Shown here: piece by piece, positions 41,193 through 50,057 of the stretch | Layout: each line of letters opens with the position of its first letter | Position numbering within the stretch: position 1 is the stretch's first letter | DNA from: Weimeria sp002480925 | Lineage (GTDB): Bacteria > Bacillota > Clostridia > Lachnospirales > Lachnospiraceae | Assembly (NCBI RefSeq): GCF_052064335.1 | Contig: NZ_JBQHVU010000015.1 | Span: forward strand, 1 to 64,000 | Direction: 5' to 3' | Length of the DNA: 64,000 nt | The notes under the pieces: generated by a model | What the model saw: only the letters and a program-made list of their open reading frames with translations | Databases searched by the model: none | What the model was told of the DNA's origin: nothing | Translations under genes and position numbers: made by a program

Positions 41193-41621
41193 ATGAGACC
41201 ATATGATGCTTTAGAGATTGCTGAGTATATCATCGAAAGATGTAATCAGAATCATTTGCCAATAACTAACTTAAAACTACAGAAAATTCTGTATTTCGTG
41301 CAGGCGCAATTTATGGTACAGTTTGGAACTCCTTGTTTTTATAATATTATGCAGGCGTGGGATTATGGCCCTGTGGTTCCGGACGTCTATCACAAGTATA
41401 AAGTTTATGGAAATACGAATATTCCTAGCTGTGGTAATAAAAGCTATGATTTTGAGATCGATGAACAGCAGACATTAAATGGTATTATAGATAGGGCGTC
41501 TGAATATTCGGCTTCGCGGTTGGTTGAAATAACTCACAATCAGAGTCCGTGGATTGATGCTTATAATAAGGTTGATGAAACTATTACGCCAAAAAGTATA
41601 AGAAAGTTCTTTATGACATAA
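41193..41621 (+). CDS. Panacea-domain (SocA-like) putative antitoxin
   Basis: A 142-residue protein covering a full Panacea/DUF4065 domain: ITNLKLQKILYFVQAQFMVQ (about 24-43), then FYNIMQAWDYGPVVPDVYHK (about 49-68). These are the family's conserved blocks. Panacea proteins are known as antitoxins that neutralise unrelated toxins encoded next to them, or as SocA-type proteolytic adaptors. It is followed after 11 bp by a membrane protein of no recognised family, the layout of a two-gene toxin-antitoxin operon. The SD is AAGGTAGGAA. It interrupts the polysaccharide gene order. Confidence 0.85.
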   Translation: MRPYDALEIAEYIIERCNQNHLPITNLKLQKILYFVQAQFMVQFGTPCFYNIMQAWDYGPVVPDVYHKYKVYGNTNIPSCGNKSYDFEIDEQQTLNGIIDRASEYSASRLVEITHNQSPWIDAYNKVDETITPKSIRKFFMT

Positions 41622-41632
41622 CAGGACAAATA

Positions 41633-42685
41633 ATGGAACAAGGCCAGGATATTTTTACAAAGGTAGCTGACGGTGCTGAATTAAAACAAGATGATTCAAC
41701 ATCATTCTTTGAAGATATGTCATTGCAGATTCAAGATATTTGTAATGACCTATCGGCAGACAAAGAGAGCTTTCAGGAAGAAAAAGTTTATAGAAAAGTA
41801 CTGGAGTATGTAGCAAGTGATAAAAGGATATTGTATTCTCAAATCACTTCCGAAATATTTTCATACTATGATAAGGGTAATATTTTAAATCCAGATGAAC
41901 GGATTGAAAATATGACAGGCAACTTGACAAAGTTAGTAGAGTTTTCAAGAAGTCCAAAAAGCAATGGAATAATTGAGGCTGATTATTCGGATGAAAAATA
42001 TCAGGTTGCTATAAAGTCAATGACTAAGGTATGTATAAAGATGTGGGATCATATCAATCTTGCGTATCGCCAATATTCTGACTTAAAGCAAACTGATGAT
42101 GAGTTTAAGGACAAGTTCAATCAGAGATTTGATAAGTCTTTTGCAAAAAGTTTTAAAGAAAGTGTAGGTCCGGAGACAGAAAAACTACAAAGGTCAATGA
42201 ATTCACAACTTATCACACTGGTCGGAATATTTACAGCATTGGCTTTTCTTGTCTTTGGTGGTATTACAAGCTTGGATAATGTGTTTGAGAGTACTGGCGT
42301 ACCTGTTCTAAAGCTTCTGGCTATAGGATCTGTCTGGGGACTATTTATATTGAACATGATCTTTGTTTTTCTTTATTGTGTACAGAGGATAACGAGACTT
42401 AATACTTCTCAATCAGATAAGAAAAAGAATGTTTTTGAGAGATATCCTGTTGTGTTTTGGTGTGACTTCTGTCTTGTCGTAGTAATGGTTGTGACATTAT
42501 GGATATATTATTTGAAAAACAGAGCGGGTCTGGCATGGCTGGATATTTTACTTGCTGATAATCCAAAACTTGTTGTTTTGGTTGGTTCTTCTATATTAAT
42601 AGCTCTTATTGTAATAGGGACAAAAAGAATGATCACTCTTACGGGGATGAAGACGAAAAATAAACGAAATAGAAAATCATATTGA
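41633..42685 (+). CDS. four-helix membrane protein, putative toxin partner of the Panacea protein
   Basis: A 350-residue protein. The N-terminal 190 residues are soluble, acidic and helical (DDSTSFFEDMSLQIQDICND ... RQYSDLKQTDDEFKDKF). Four membrane helices follow at about 190-211, 222-250, 266-288 and 302-326, and the tail is very basic (MKTKNKRNRKSY). No enzyme motif was seen. The pairing with a Panacea antitoxin, the 11-bp gap and the membrane segments suggest a membrane-acting toxin held in check by the upstream protein. The soluble part might sense infection or stress. This is inferred; the family was not recognised. Confidence 0.6.
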   Translation: MEQGQDIFTKVADGAELKQDDSTSFFEDMSLQIQDICNDLSADKESFQEEKVYRKVLEYVASDKRILYSQITSEIFSYYDKGNILNPDERIENMTGNLTKLVEFSRSPKSNGIIEADYSDEKYQVAIKSMTKVCIKMWDHINLAYRQYSDLKQTDDEFKDKFNQRFDKSFAKSFKESVGPETEKLQRSMNSQLITLVGIFTALAFLVFGGITSLDNVFESTGVPVLKLLAIGSVWGLFILNMIFVFLYCVQRITRLNTSQSDKKKNVFERYPVVFWCDFCLVVVMVVTLWIYYLKNRAGLAWLDILLADNPKLVVLVGSSILIALIVIGTKRMITLTGMKTKNKRNRKSY

Positions 42686-42749
42686 TTTATACGTAAAAAT
42701 GAGGAACTAGGGGGCTGGCTGCAGGTAGGCCGAACACAGAGAAGAGCAG

Positions 42750-45700
42750 ATGAACAAAGATAAAGCAAAAAAGATAATCAAAGCCACGGCAGTCACACTC
42801 GGTGTTTCATATGTCGTTCTTAATATCATTGCCAGGAAGAAAAAAAAAGATTCTACGTATTCCACACCCGGGCAGGAGAGTGAAAGAAACTCTATGCAGG
42901 GAAAGTCTGTCAAGTTTGTGGAAGACGCCAGTGATAAAGAAAATGCTGATGGCAAGTGCGGTCATCTGGAAGCTACAGGCCTTTCTGCTGCGGCCACACG
43001 CGAGCGTTCCTTCTATGAAAAAGTTGTTAAGCGCTGTCTTGACAAGGCTTTATCTTTTGCTGGTCTTGTAGCCTTAGCTCCCATAATGGGTGGCATCGCT
43101 CTGGCGATAAAAATCGAAGACCCGGGTCCTGTTATCTTCACACAGAAGAGAGTTGGTCTGGATAAGCAGTATTTTAAGCTTCACAAGTTCCGTTCGATGA
43201 AAATGTCCACACCGCATGACGTGCCTACGCATAAGCTTGAGAAGCCAGAGCAGTATATAACAAAAGTAGGAGGCTTCATTAGAAGGCACAGTCTTGATGA
43301 ACTTCCGCAGATCTGGGATATCTTCCTTGGGAATATGTCTGTTATTGGACCGCGCCCGGCACTCTGGAATCAGGATGTGCTGACGGCAGAGCGTGACAAG
43401 TATGGTGCTAATGACATCAAGCCTGGTCTGACCGGATGGGCGCAGATCAACGGAAGAGATGAGCTTGAGATTCCGGACAAGGCAAAGCTGGACGGGGAGT
43501 ATGTGAAGAACGAGGGTCCAGCAATGGATCTCAAGTGTTTCCTTGGCTCTGTTGGTGTGTTCGGCGGGGATAAGTCCGTAGTTGAAGGCGGGACTGGGGA
43601 AATCCACAAGGAGAACAAGCTGAGACCGGGCGTGCCTGAAACAGATCCGGAACCGGACTTCGGATTTAAGAAAAAGTTCCAGATAGATAAGGAAAAGAAC
43701 ATCAAAGTCCTTGTGGTCGGTGCAGGATCATATATTGGGGAGACTTTTGCTTCCTTTGCAAAAGAACACTACCCGAACATAGAAGTAGACACGGTCGGCA
43801 CTCTGAACGGTGAGTGGCGTGACGTGGACTTCTCTGCTTATGACACTATTTATGACGTCGCTGGCATAGCTCATGCTGATGTCGGCAATGTGAGTGATGA
43901 GGTCAAAGAGAAGTACTATGCCGTCAACACGGACCTGACGTTGGAGATAGCAAGGAAGGCGAAGGCGGCAGCCGAGAAGAGAAGTAATACTGAAAGTATA
44001 AATAAAGAAGAAAATGCCACAGGCGAAAAGAAGAAAACACAGTTCATCTTCATGTCTTCCGCAATCATCTATGGCGATTCCGCACCGTACGGCACTTCCA
44101 AGATGATTGACGAGGACACGGTTCCTGCTCCGGCGAACTTCTATGGTGATTCGAAGTGGCAGGCTGATAAGGGCGTGAGGAGTCTCTCTTCCTCAAACTT
44201 CAATGTTGCAGTTCTCCGTCCGCCAATGATCTATGGAAAGGGCAGCAAAGGGAACTACCCAACGCTCGCCAAGCTCGCCAGGAAGCTTCCGATATTCCCG
44301 GATGTCGATAATGAGAGATCCATGCTTTATGTCGGCAACCTGTGTGAGTTTTTGTGTCAGTTGATGTTAAGTTGTGAAGGCGGTATCTACTTCCCACAGA
44401 ATGCAGAGTACACAAAAACATCAGAGATGGTCAAGGAAATAAGGGCTGTCGCTGGTGGGAAGAAAATAGTAGAGACGAAGGCACTGAATCCGGCAGTAAA
44501 GGTCGGGCAGAAAGTGCCTGGAAAGATAGGCGGACTGGTTGATAAGGCTTTCGGGAATCTTACTTATGATCAGAAACTGAGTACGTATGAGGGGATTGAG
44601 TACCAGAGGTGTACGTTATCAGAGTCCATAGAAAAGACAGAGGGTAACACAGAACCTCATAAGAAACATATCTTAGTTATCTCTCAATATTTTTATCCTG
44701 AACAGTTCCGTATCAATGATATGGCTTGTGAATGGGTGAAGCGCGGCTATAAGGTCACGGTCCTTACTGGAATTCCTAACTACCCGATGGGTAAATATTT
44801 TGAGGGATATGACCTCACGCACAAGCGACACGAAATATGGAACGGTGTGGAGATCATTCGTATTCCGCTTATTGCTCGTGGTTCAAATTCTATCGGCATG
44901 ATGGCGAATTACGGGTCATTTGTCGTGTCTGGATTCTTCTGGAATCTTGTCAACAAGATCAAGGCTGATGAAGTGTTCATATATGAAGTAAGCCCAATGA
45001 CACAGGCTTTAGTCGGTGTTCAATATGCAAAGCAGCATAAGGTTCCTTGCTATCTTTATGTTACAGACCTCTGGCCTGACAATGTTGAAATCGTAACAGG
45101 AATACATAACCCGGCAGTTATTGGACCAATCAATAGCATGGTCAATTACGTTTACAAGCATTGTGATCGCATTTTTACTTCTTCACAAAGCTTCATTTCT
45201 AAAATGGTGGAGAGGGGAGTTGATCGAGACAAGCTTGAGTTCTGGCCCCAGTATGCTGAAGAGTTTTACAAGCCTTACGTACCGGATGTGACAGAGAATT
45301 TAGGACATGAAACCGGAATTCCACAAGATGATAAATTGAACATCATATTTGCCGGTAACATTGGTTATGCTCAGGGACTTGGAGTCTTGGTTGAAGCAGC
45401 GGCATTGCTAAAGAAAAATAATTCATCAGCACGATTCAACATTGTCGGTAATGGTCGTTATAAAGACGAAATGCTGGAAGCAATACATAAGCAGGGTGTT
45501 GATGAATATTTCAATTTCCTGGATAGGCAGGCGGCTGAAGACATACCTAAATTTATGGCGGCTAGCGATGTTGCACTTATTTGCCTTTCAAAGTCTGAAG
45601 TATTCGCAATGACAATACCGGCAAAGACCCAGTCTTGTATGGCATGTGGTATGCCGATTCTTGTTTCCGCAGATGGCGAAGTTGGAGAAATCATCAAAGA

Positions 45701-45881
45701 TGCAGGTTGTGGTCTTGTAAGTGCGTCTGGTGATGCAGAGGGGCTTGCAGAAAATATTATCAAGATGGGCAATATGTCCAAAGCAGAATTGGATAATTTG
45801 GGAAAGAGGTCTGGTGATTATTTTGACAGCCACTTTTCAAAGAAGATGCTGATGGACAGAATGGATGAGATTTTAGGCTGA
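42750..45881 (+). CDS. triple fusion: initiating sugar transferase, NAD-dependent epimerase, GT4 glycosyltransferase
   Basis: A 1043-residue protein. A short N-terminal helix (about 10-28) and linker precede a bacterial sugar transferase (about 85-285) with KIEDPGPVIFTQKRVG, FRSM, RRHSLDELPQIWD and GPRPAL, which puts the first sugar-phosphate on undecaprenyl phosphate. An SDR epimerase/reductase follows (about 318-600; VVGAGSYIG and SSAIIYGDS), resembling 4-keto-sugar reductases paired with such transferases. A WbuB-like GT4 (about 638-1043; ISQYFYPEQFRINDM, YVTDLWPDN, FAGNIGYAQGLG) ends it. In many genomes these are three genes. The GT4 resembles L-FucNAc transferases, matching the FnlABC genes downstream. 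Confidence 0.87.
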   Translation: MNKDKAKKIIKATAVTLGVSYVVLNIIARKKKKDSTYSTPGQESERNSMQGKSVKFVEDASDKENADGKCGHLEATGLSAAATRERSFYEKVVKRCLDKALSFAGLVALAPIMGGIALAIKIEDPGPVIFTQKRVGLDKQYFKLHKFRSMKMSTPHDVPTHKLEKPEQYITKVGGFIRRHSLDELPQIWDIFLGNMSVIGPRPALWNQDVLTAERDKYGANDIKPGLTGWAQINGRDELEIPDKAKLDGEYVKNEGPAMDLKCFLGSVGVFGGDKSVVEGGTGEIHKENKLRPGVPETDPEPDFGFKKKFQIDKEKNIKVLVVGAGSYIGETFASFAKEHYPNIEVDTVGTLNGEWRDVDFSAYDTIYDVAGIAHADVGNVSDEVKEKYYAVNTDLTLEIARKAKAAAEKRSNTESINKEENATGEKKKTQFIFMSSAIIYGDSAPYGTSKMIDEDTVPAPANFYGDSKWQADKGVRSLSSSNFNVAVLRPPMIYGKGSKGNYPTLAKLARKLPIFPDVDNERSMLYVGNLCEFLCQLMLSCEGGIYFPQNAEYTKTSEMVKEIRAVAGGKKIVETKALNPAVKVGQKVPGKIGGLVDKAFGNLTYDQKLSTYEGIEYQRCTLSESIEKTEGNTEPHKKHILVISQYFYPEQFRINDMACEWVKRGYKVTVLTGIPNYPMGKYFEGYDLTHKRHEIWNGVEIIRIPLIARGSNSIGMMANYGSFVVSGFFWNLVNKIKADEVFIYEVSPMTQALVGVQYAKQHKVPCYLYVTDLWPDNVEIVTGIHNPAVIGPINSMVNYVYKHCDRIFTSSQSFISKMVERGVDRDKLEFWPQYAEEFYKPYVPDVTENLGHETGIPQDDKLNIIFAGNIGYAQGLGVLVEAAALLKKNNSSARFNIVGNGRYKDEMLEAIHKQGVDEYFNFLDRQAAEDIPKFMAASDVALICLSKSEVFAMTIPAKTQSCMACGMPILVSADGEVGEIIKDAGCGLVSASGDAEGLAENIIKMGNMSKAELDNLGKRSGDYFDSHFSKKMLMDRMDEILG

Positions 45882-45901
45882 TTAGTAGGAGAGACGATAA
45901 A

Positions 45902-46936
45902 ATGTCAGTTTTTGAAAATAAGACATTATTAATTACAGGAGGTACTGGTTCATTTGGGCATACTGTCCTTAACCATTTCCTTTCTTCTGACATAAAGGAG
46001 ATAAGGATATTCTCACGAGATGAGAAGAAGCAAGATGATATGAGGCATGAGCTTCAGGCAAACTATCCTGACTACTTTGAAAAGGTGAAATTCTACATCG
46101 GGGATGTCCGTGATCGTGATTCCGTAATGGGCGCGATGCCTGGAGTTGATTATATTTTTCATGCTGCGGCATTGAAGGAGGTTCCTTCCTGCGAGTTCTT
46201 TCCGATGCAGGCTTATAAGACCAATGTAGTGGGAACTGATAACGTAGTGCAGGCGGCAATCCATTATGGAGTAAAATCAGTGGTTCTCCTATCCACAGAT
46301 AAGGCAGCATATCCAATCAATGCTATGGGTATCTCCAAAGCGATGGCAGAGAGGATAATTTATTCAAACGCCAGAGTGGCATCCGAGCATGGCACAACAC
46401 TTTGTTGTACAAGATACGGAAATGTAATGTGCAGTCGTGGATCAGTCATCCCTCTCTTCAGAGAGCAGATCAGGAACGGTCATCCAATCACAATAACAGA
46501 TCCTAATATGACGAGATTTATGATGAATCTTGATGAGGCAGTTGCTCTTGTTATGTTCGCATTCCAGCACGCAAATCCGGGTGATCTTTTTGTGCAGAAG
46601 GCTGATGCCAGCACTATAGGAGACCTTGCGAAGGCTGTACAGCAACTCTTCGGAGATACGGGCACGAAAATCATAGGAACACGTCATGGTGAAAAACTCT
46701 ATGAAACGCTTGTGACAAGAGAAGAGATGTTAAGGGCTGAAGACTTGGGCGATTACTACAGGATTGCCGCTGACAGCCGTGACTTGAATTACGACAAGTT
46801 CTTTATTAAAGGAACCGTCAAGACTCAGGCCGATGATGCATATACGAGCCACAATACAAAGCTTCTTGATTTGGACGGAACTGTTAAAAAGCTGCTGACC
46901 ACATCGTATATCAAAGAAGAACTGGAGAGCAAATGA
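45902..46936 (+). CDS. fnlA: UDP-GlcNAc 4,6-dehydratase/5-epimerase (FnlA/CapE type)
   Basis: A 344-residue SDR enzyme: LITGGTGSFGHTVLNHFL binds NADP, HAAALKEVPSCEFFPMQAY is the family block, and STDKAAYPINAMGISKA carries the Met-x3-Lys variant of the catalytic motif. Homologues FnlA, WbjB and CapE convert UDP-GlcNAc to the UDP-4-keto-6-deoxy-L-talo intermediate, the first step to UDP-L-FucNAc. The stop overlaps the next start (ATGA). The SD is TAGGAGAG. The three genes fnlA, fnlB and fnlC follow one another in the known pathway order. Confidence 0.9.
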   Translation: MSVFENKTLLITGGTGSFGHTVLNHFLSSDIKEIRIFSRDEKKQDDMRHELQANYPDYFEKVKFYIGDVRDRDSVMGAMPGVDYIFHAAALKEVPSCEFFPMQAYKTNVVGTDNVVQAAIHYGVKSVVLLSTDKAAYPINAMGISKAMAERIIYSNARVASEHGTTLCCTRYGNVMCSRGSVIPLFREQIRNGHPITITDPNMTRFMMNLDEAVALVMFAFQHANPGDLFVQKADASTIGDLAKAVQQLFGDTGTKIIGTRHGEKLYETLVTREEMLRAEDLGDYYRIAADSRDLNYDKFFIKGTVKTQADDAYTSHNTKLLDLDGTVKKLLTTSYIKEELESK

Positions 46937-47787
46937 AATTTTTAGTCCTTGGTTGTAATGGCATGGCGGGCCACATGATTTCAATCTATCTCTCCGAAAA
47001 TGGTCATGATGTAACTGGATATGCCAGAACTGAATCGAAATTTGTAAAAACGGTAATTGGAGACGCAAGGGATACAGAGCTTCTTAAGAATACAATAGAA
47101 GATGGTGAGTATGATGCGGTCATCAACTGCATAGGGATACTCAATAAATTTGCAGAAGATGATCATGAAACGGCTACTTTCCTGAATGCTTACCTTCCGC
47201 ATTTCCTTTCTAAAATAGCAAAGGAGATTGGTGCTTATATCATCCACATGAGTACGGACTGCGTATTCAGTGGAAAGAAAGGACAGTATAAAGAAGATGA
47301 CCTGCGGGATGGTGAGTCATTCTACGATAGGTCAAAAGCCCTTGGTGAGTTAGATGATGAATATAGTGTGACATTGCGTAATTCAATAGTGGGTCCAGAC
47401 ATAAAGGAATCAGGTATCGGGCTTATGAATTGGTTTATGCAGCATGATGGACCTGTTAAAGGGTTTAAGCATGCCATTTGGACTGGTCAGACCACACTTC
47501 AGCTTGCAAAGACTATGGAACAGGCAGCAATACAGAAACCTCATGGTATCTATAACATGGTTCCTGATGAGAGTATCAGCAAGTACGAGCTGTTGAAACT
47601 ATTTAATGGTATTAGGAAAAATCCTATTGACATCATTCCAGATGAGAATTTTGTCGCTGATAAGTCTCTGGTGAGAACCAGGTTTGAGGGTTTCGATTAT
47701 AAGATACCAGATTATGAAACAATGGTATCAGAACTTGGTGATTGGATGAAGCAGCATAAGGAATTATATCCATATTACGATTTGTGA
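46933..47787 (+). CDS. fnlB: UDP-4-keto-sugar reductase (FnlB/CapF-like, RmlD fold)
   Basis: A 284-residue SDR protein starting KFLVLGCNGMAGHMISIYL, with NCIGILNKFAEDDHETATFLN, STDCVFSGKKGQYKEDD and a YDRSKALGE active site (Tyr-x3-Lys). It resembles RmlD-type reductases. Its place between FnlA and FnlC homologues indicates reduction/epimerisation to UDP-L-PneNAc. Classical CapF carries an extra cupin domain of about 100 residues, which is absent here, so this is the short form. It overlaps fnlA by 4 bp. Confidence 0.82.
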   Translation: MKFLVLGCNGMAGHMISIYLSENGHDVTGYARTESKFVKTVIGDARDTELLKNTIEDGEYDAVINCIGILNKFAEDDHETATFLNAYLPHFLSKIAKEIGAYIIHMSTDCVFSGKKGQYKEDDLRDGESFYDRSKALGELDDEYSVTLRNSIVGPDIKESGIGLMNWFMQHDGPVKGFKHAIWTGQTTLQLAKTMEQAAIQKPHGIYNMVPDESISKYELLKLFNGIRKNPIDIIPDENFVADKSLVRTRFEGFDYKIPDYETMVSELGDWMKQHKELYPYYDL

Positions 47788-47797
47788 AGGAAAAGCG

Positions 47798-48925
47798 ATG
47801 GCAAAGAAATTAAAGCTGATGACGATTGTAGGTACAAGACCTGAAATCATCAAAATGTCAGCAATTATAAAAAAGGCAGATAAATATTTTGATCAGATTC
47901 TCGTTCACACAGGACAGAACTATGATTATGAATTAAACGAGGTCTTTTTCAAAGATCTTGGAATAAGAAAACCTGACTATTATCTTGGAGTTGTAGGCGA
48001 TAATCTTGGACAGACAATGGGAAACGTTATCGCTAAGTCCTATGAGCTAATGAGTGAGGTAAAGCCTGATGCTATCATCGTTTTGGGTGATACCAATTCA
48101 TGCCTTTCAGTCTTATCTGCGAAACGTCTTAAAATTCCAGTATTTCATATGGAAGCGGGGAATCGCTGCAAGGATGAAAACCTTCCTGAGGAAGTAATCA
48201 GAAGGATTGTTGATGTTACTAGCGATATCAACATGTGTTATTCAGAGAATGCCAGAAAGTACATTCTTGATACTGGTGTGAAACCGGAATATACATTTGT
48301 CGTTGGTTCACCGATGGCAGAGGTTTTGTCGGAATACGATGAGAAAATCGAGGCAAGTAATGTCCTTGATAAATTGGGTCTCGAATCAGGTAAGTATCTC
48401 CTTCTTTCTGCACATAGGGAAGAAAATATAGATATAGAAGAAAATTTCTTCGCTTTAATGAATGCTGTCAATGAGATGGCAAAGACATACGATATGCCTA
48501 TCCTTTATTCATGTCATCCCAGGTCAAAGAAATATATTGAAAAGAGAAGTTTTCAGTTCGACAGCAGGGTGATTCAGCATAAGCCACTCGGATTCTTTGA
48601 TTACAACAAGCTCCAAAAAAATGCTTTCTGCGTAGTGTCAGATAGTGGAACTATTCCAGAAGAGGCAGCATATTTTCACTTCCCTGCGGTTTCGATAAGG
48701 ACAAGTACGGAACGTCCGGAGGCAATGGAGAAGGGCGTGTTCACAGTGGGATCAATTACATCGGAACAAGTACTTCAGGCAGTTGATCTTGCGGTTTCTA
48801 TGCATGCAAATGGTGATGATGCAGCTGATGTACCGGCATATGTGGAAAAGAATGTTTCTGTTAAAGTAGTAAAGCTCATTCAGAGCTATACAGGAATTGT
48901 TAATAAGATGATTTGGAGAAAATGA
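47798..48925 (+). CDS. fnlC: UDP-N-acetylglucosamine 2-epimerase-like (FnlC/CapG type)
   Basis: A 375-residue non-hydrolysing epimerase of the GT-B fold. KLMTIVGTRPEIIKMSAII opens it; VLGDTNSCLSVLSAKRLKIPVFHMEAGNR (abridged), SAHREENID, HPRSKKYIEK and SDSGTIPEEAAYFHFPAVSIR supply the active site. FnlC/WbjD/CapG acts at C-2 of UDP-L-PneNAc and gives UDP-L-FucNAc, the proposed donor for the WbuB-like GT4 in the upstream fusion. The SD is GAAGGAAAAG. The gene order FnlA-FnlB-FnlC is the main reason for this assignment over WecB. Confidence 0.87.
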   Translation: MAKKLKLMTIVGTRPEIIKMSAIIKKADKYFDQILVHTGQNYDYELNEVFFKDLGIRKPDYYLGVVGDNLGQTMGNVIAKSYELMSEVKPDAIIVLGDTNSCLSVLSAKRLKIPVFHMEAGNRCKDENLPEEVIRRIVDVTSDINMCYSENARKYILDTGVKPEYTFVVGSPMAEVLSEYDEKIEASNVLDKLGLESGKYLLLSAHREENIDIEENFFALMNAVNEMAKTYDMPILYSCHPRSKKYIEKRSFQFDSRVIQHKPLGFFDYNKLQKNAFCVVSDSGTIPEEAAYFHFPAVSIRTSTERPEAMEKGVFTVGSITSEQVLQAVDLAVSMHANGDDAADVPAYVEKNVSVKVVKLIQSYTGIVNKMIWRK

Positions 48926-48926
48926 A

Positions 48927-49982
48927 ATGTCAAAAATGTCCTATCCCTTGAACAAGAATTGCTTCGATATAATAAGAGCTATTTGTACTTTTATCATTTT
49001 TTTCGGACATTTCCTTACACATTTTCATATAGATAATATTTTGTTGAATGGGATGGCATATTTTGTCAGAGGTGTTCCAATATTCTTCTTTATGAGCGGA
49101 TTGTTTATTTCTAATTCTTTAGAGAAATATACTACAAAGGAATACATTAAGAAAAGGGTTCTGAGAATTTATCCGGAATTATGGGTTTGCGTTTTGATAA
49201 ATTTAATCCTTCTTGTAATCTCACTTTGGGGACAATTTTCGATTAAAGATATAGTCATTTATCTGGCGATGCAACTGACATTCTTTCAATTTTACACTGG
49301 AGATTGGGAAAGAAGCTATGGCGTGGGGACACCCAATGGGGCATTATGGACAATCACGGTTGATATACAGTTTTATGTATTGGCACTAATATTAAAACAC
49401 TTTTTCTCTAATCCGGAAAAAAGAAATAGACGTATTGCTATTACCTTTATGGGGGGGGTACTCTTTGATTTAATTGCAGAAAAATTCTCTAAAGTATATC
49501 CGGATATTTTCTATAAACTTTTGGAATGCAATGTCTTTACTTTCGTGTGGATATTTGTTTTAGGTATTGCCTTTTACTACGCTAGCCCTCAAGTAATAAG
49601 TTTTTTTGTTAGTTGGAAATGGGTATTTTTAGCCATCTATGTGGCGTGGCAATATTTTGTACCGACTACACTGGTAAGTTTATTTGATGGTATTCGGTAC
49701 AATGTGATAACTACGATATTACTTCTTTTCTTCGTCGTAGGATTTGGATTTTCATTTAAATATCGAGTAAAAGAAGATCTTTCTTATAGTTTTTATTTGT
49801 ATCATATGGTTGTTATTAATGCTGTAATCGAGTTTTTCGGTTCGGAATTTTCGACCATGCAAGATGCTTTTTGGTTTTTCATTGTTTTTGCAATCATAGG
49901 AATATTTGCATATTTTTCAAGGAAATTTGTGGCAGATAAAGTGAGTACATTTGAAAGACTGATTGAAAGTGGTAGACATTAA
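48927..49982 (+). CDS. acyltransferase family 3 membrane protein
   Basis: A 351-residue protein with about ten helices. The N-terminal block (CFDIIRAICTFIIFFGHFLTHFHID) and PIFFFMSGLFISNSLEKYT are the Acyl_transf_3 signatures; GALWTITVDIQFYVLALIL follows. Members transfer acetyl or succinyl groups to sugars across the membrane (OafA/WecH-like). It starts 1 bp after the fnlC stop, so translation is coupled. Base composition appears AT-richer from here to about 62 kb than in the 37-48 kb part, hinting at a separate origin of this block. Confidence 0.85.
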   Translation: MSKMSYPLNKNCFDIIRAICTFIIFFGHFLTHFHIDNILLNGMAYFVRGVPIFFFMSGLFISNSLEKYTTKEYIKKRVLRIYPELWVCVLINLILLVISLWGQFSIKDIVIYLAMQLTFFQFYTGDWERSYGVGTPNGALWTITVDIQFYVLALILKHFFSNPEKRNRRIAITFMGGVLFDLIAEKFSKVYPDIFYKLLECNVFTFVWIFVLGIAFYYASPQVISFFVSWKWVFLAIYVAWQYFVPTTLVSLFDGIRYNVITTILLLFFVVGFGFSFKYRVKEDLSYSFYLYHMVVINAVIEFFGSEFSTMQDAFWFFIVFAIIGIFAYFSRKFVADKVSTFERLIESGRH

Positions 49983-50057
49983 ATGCGAACATAATTTTTG
50001 ATTATTAGTGAACTGAAATACTAATAGTCTGGAATCCTAATAGTGAGGTGGTTAGGC

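Noticed and set aside
46013..46264. Minus-strand frames inside fnlA and other glycan genes
   Set aside because: They lie wholly within well-supported genes, have no SD and no recognisable protein motif.
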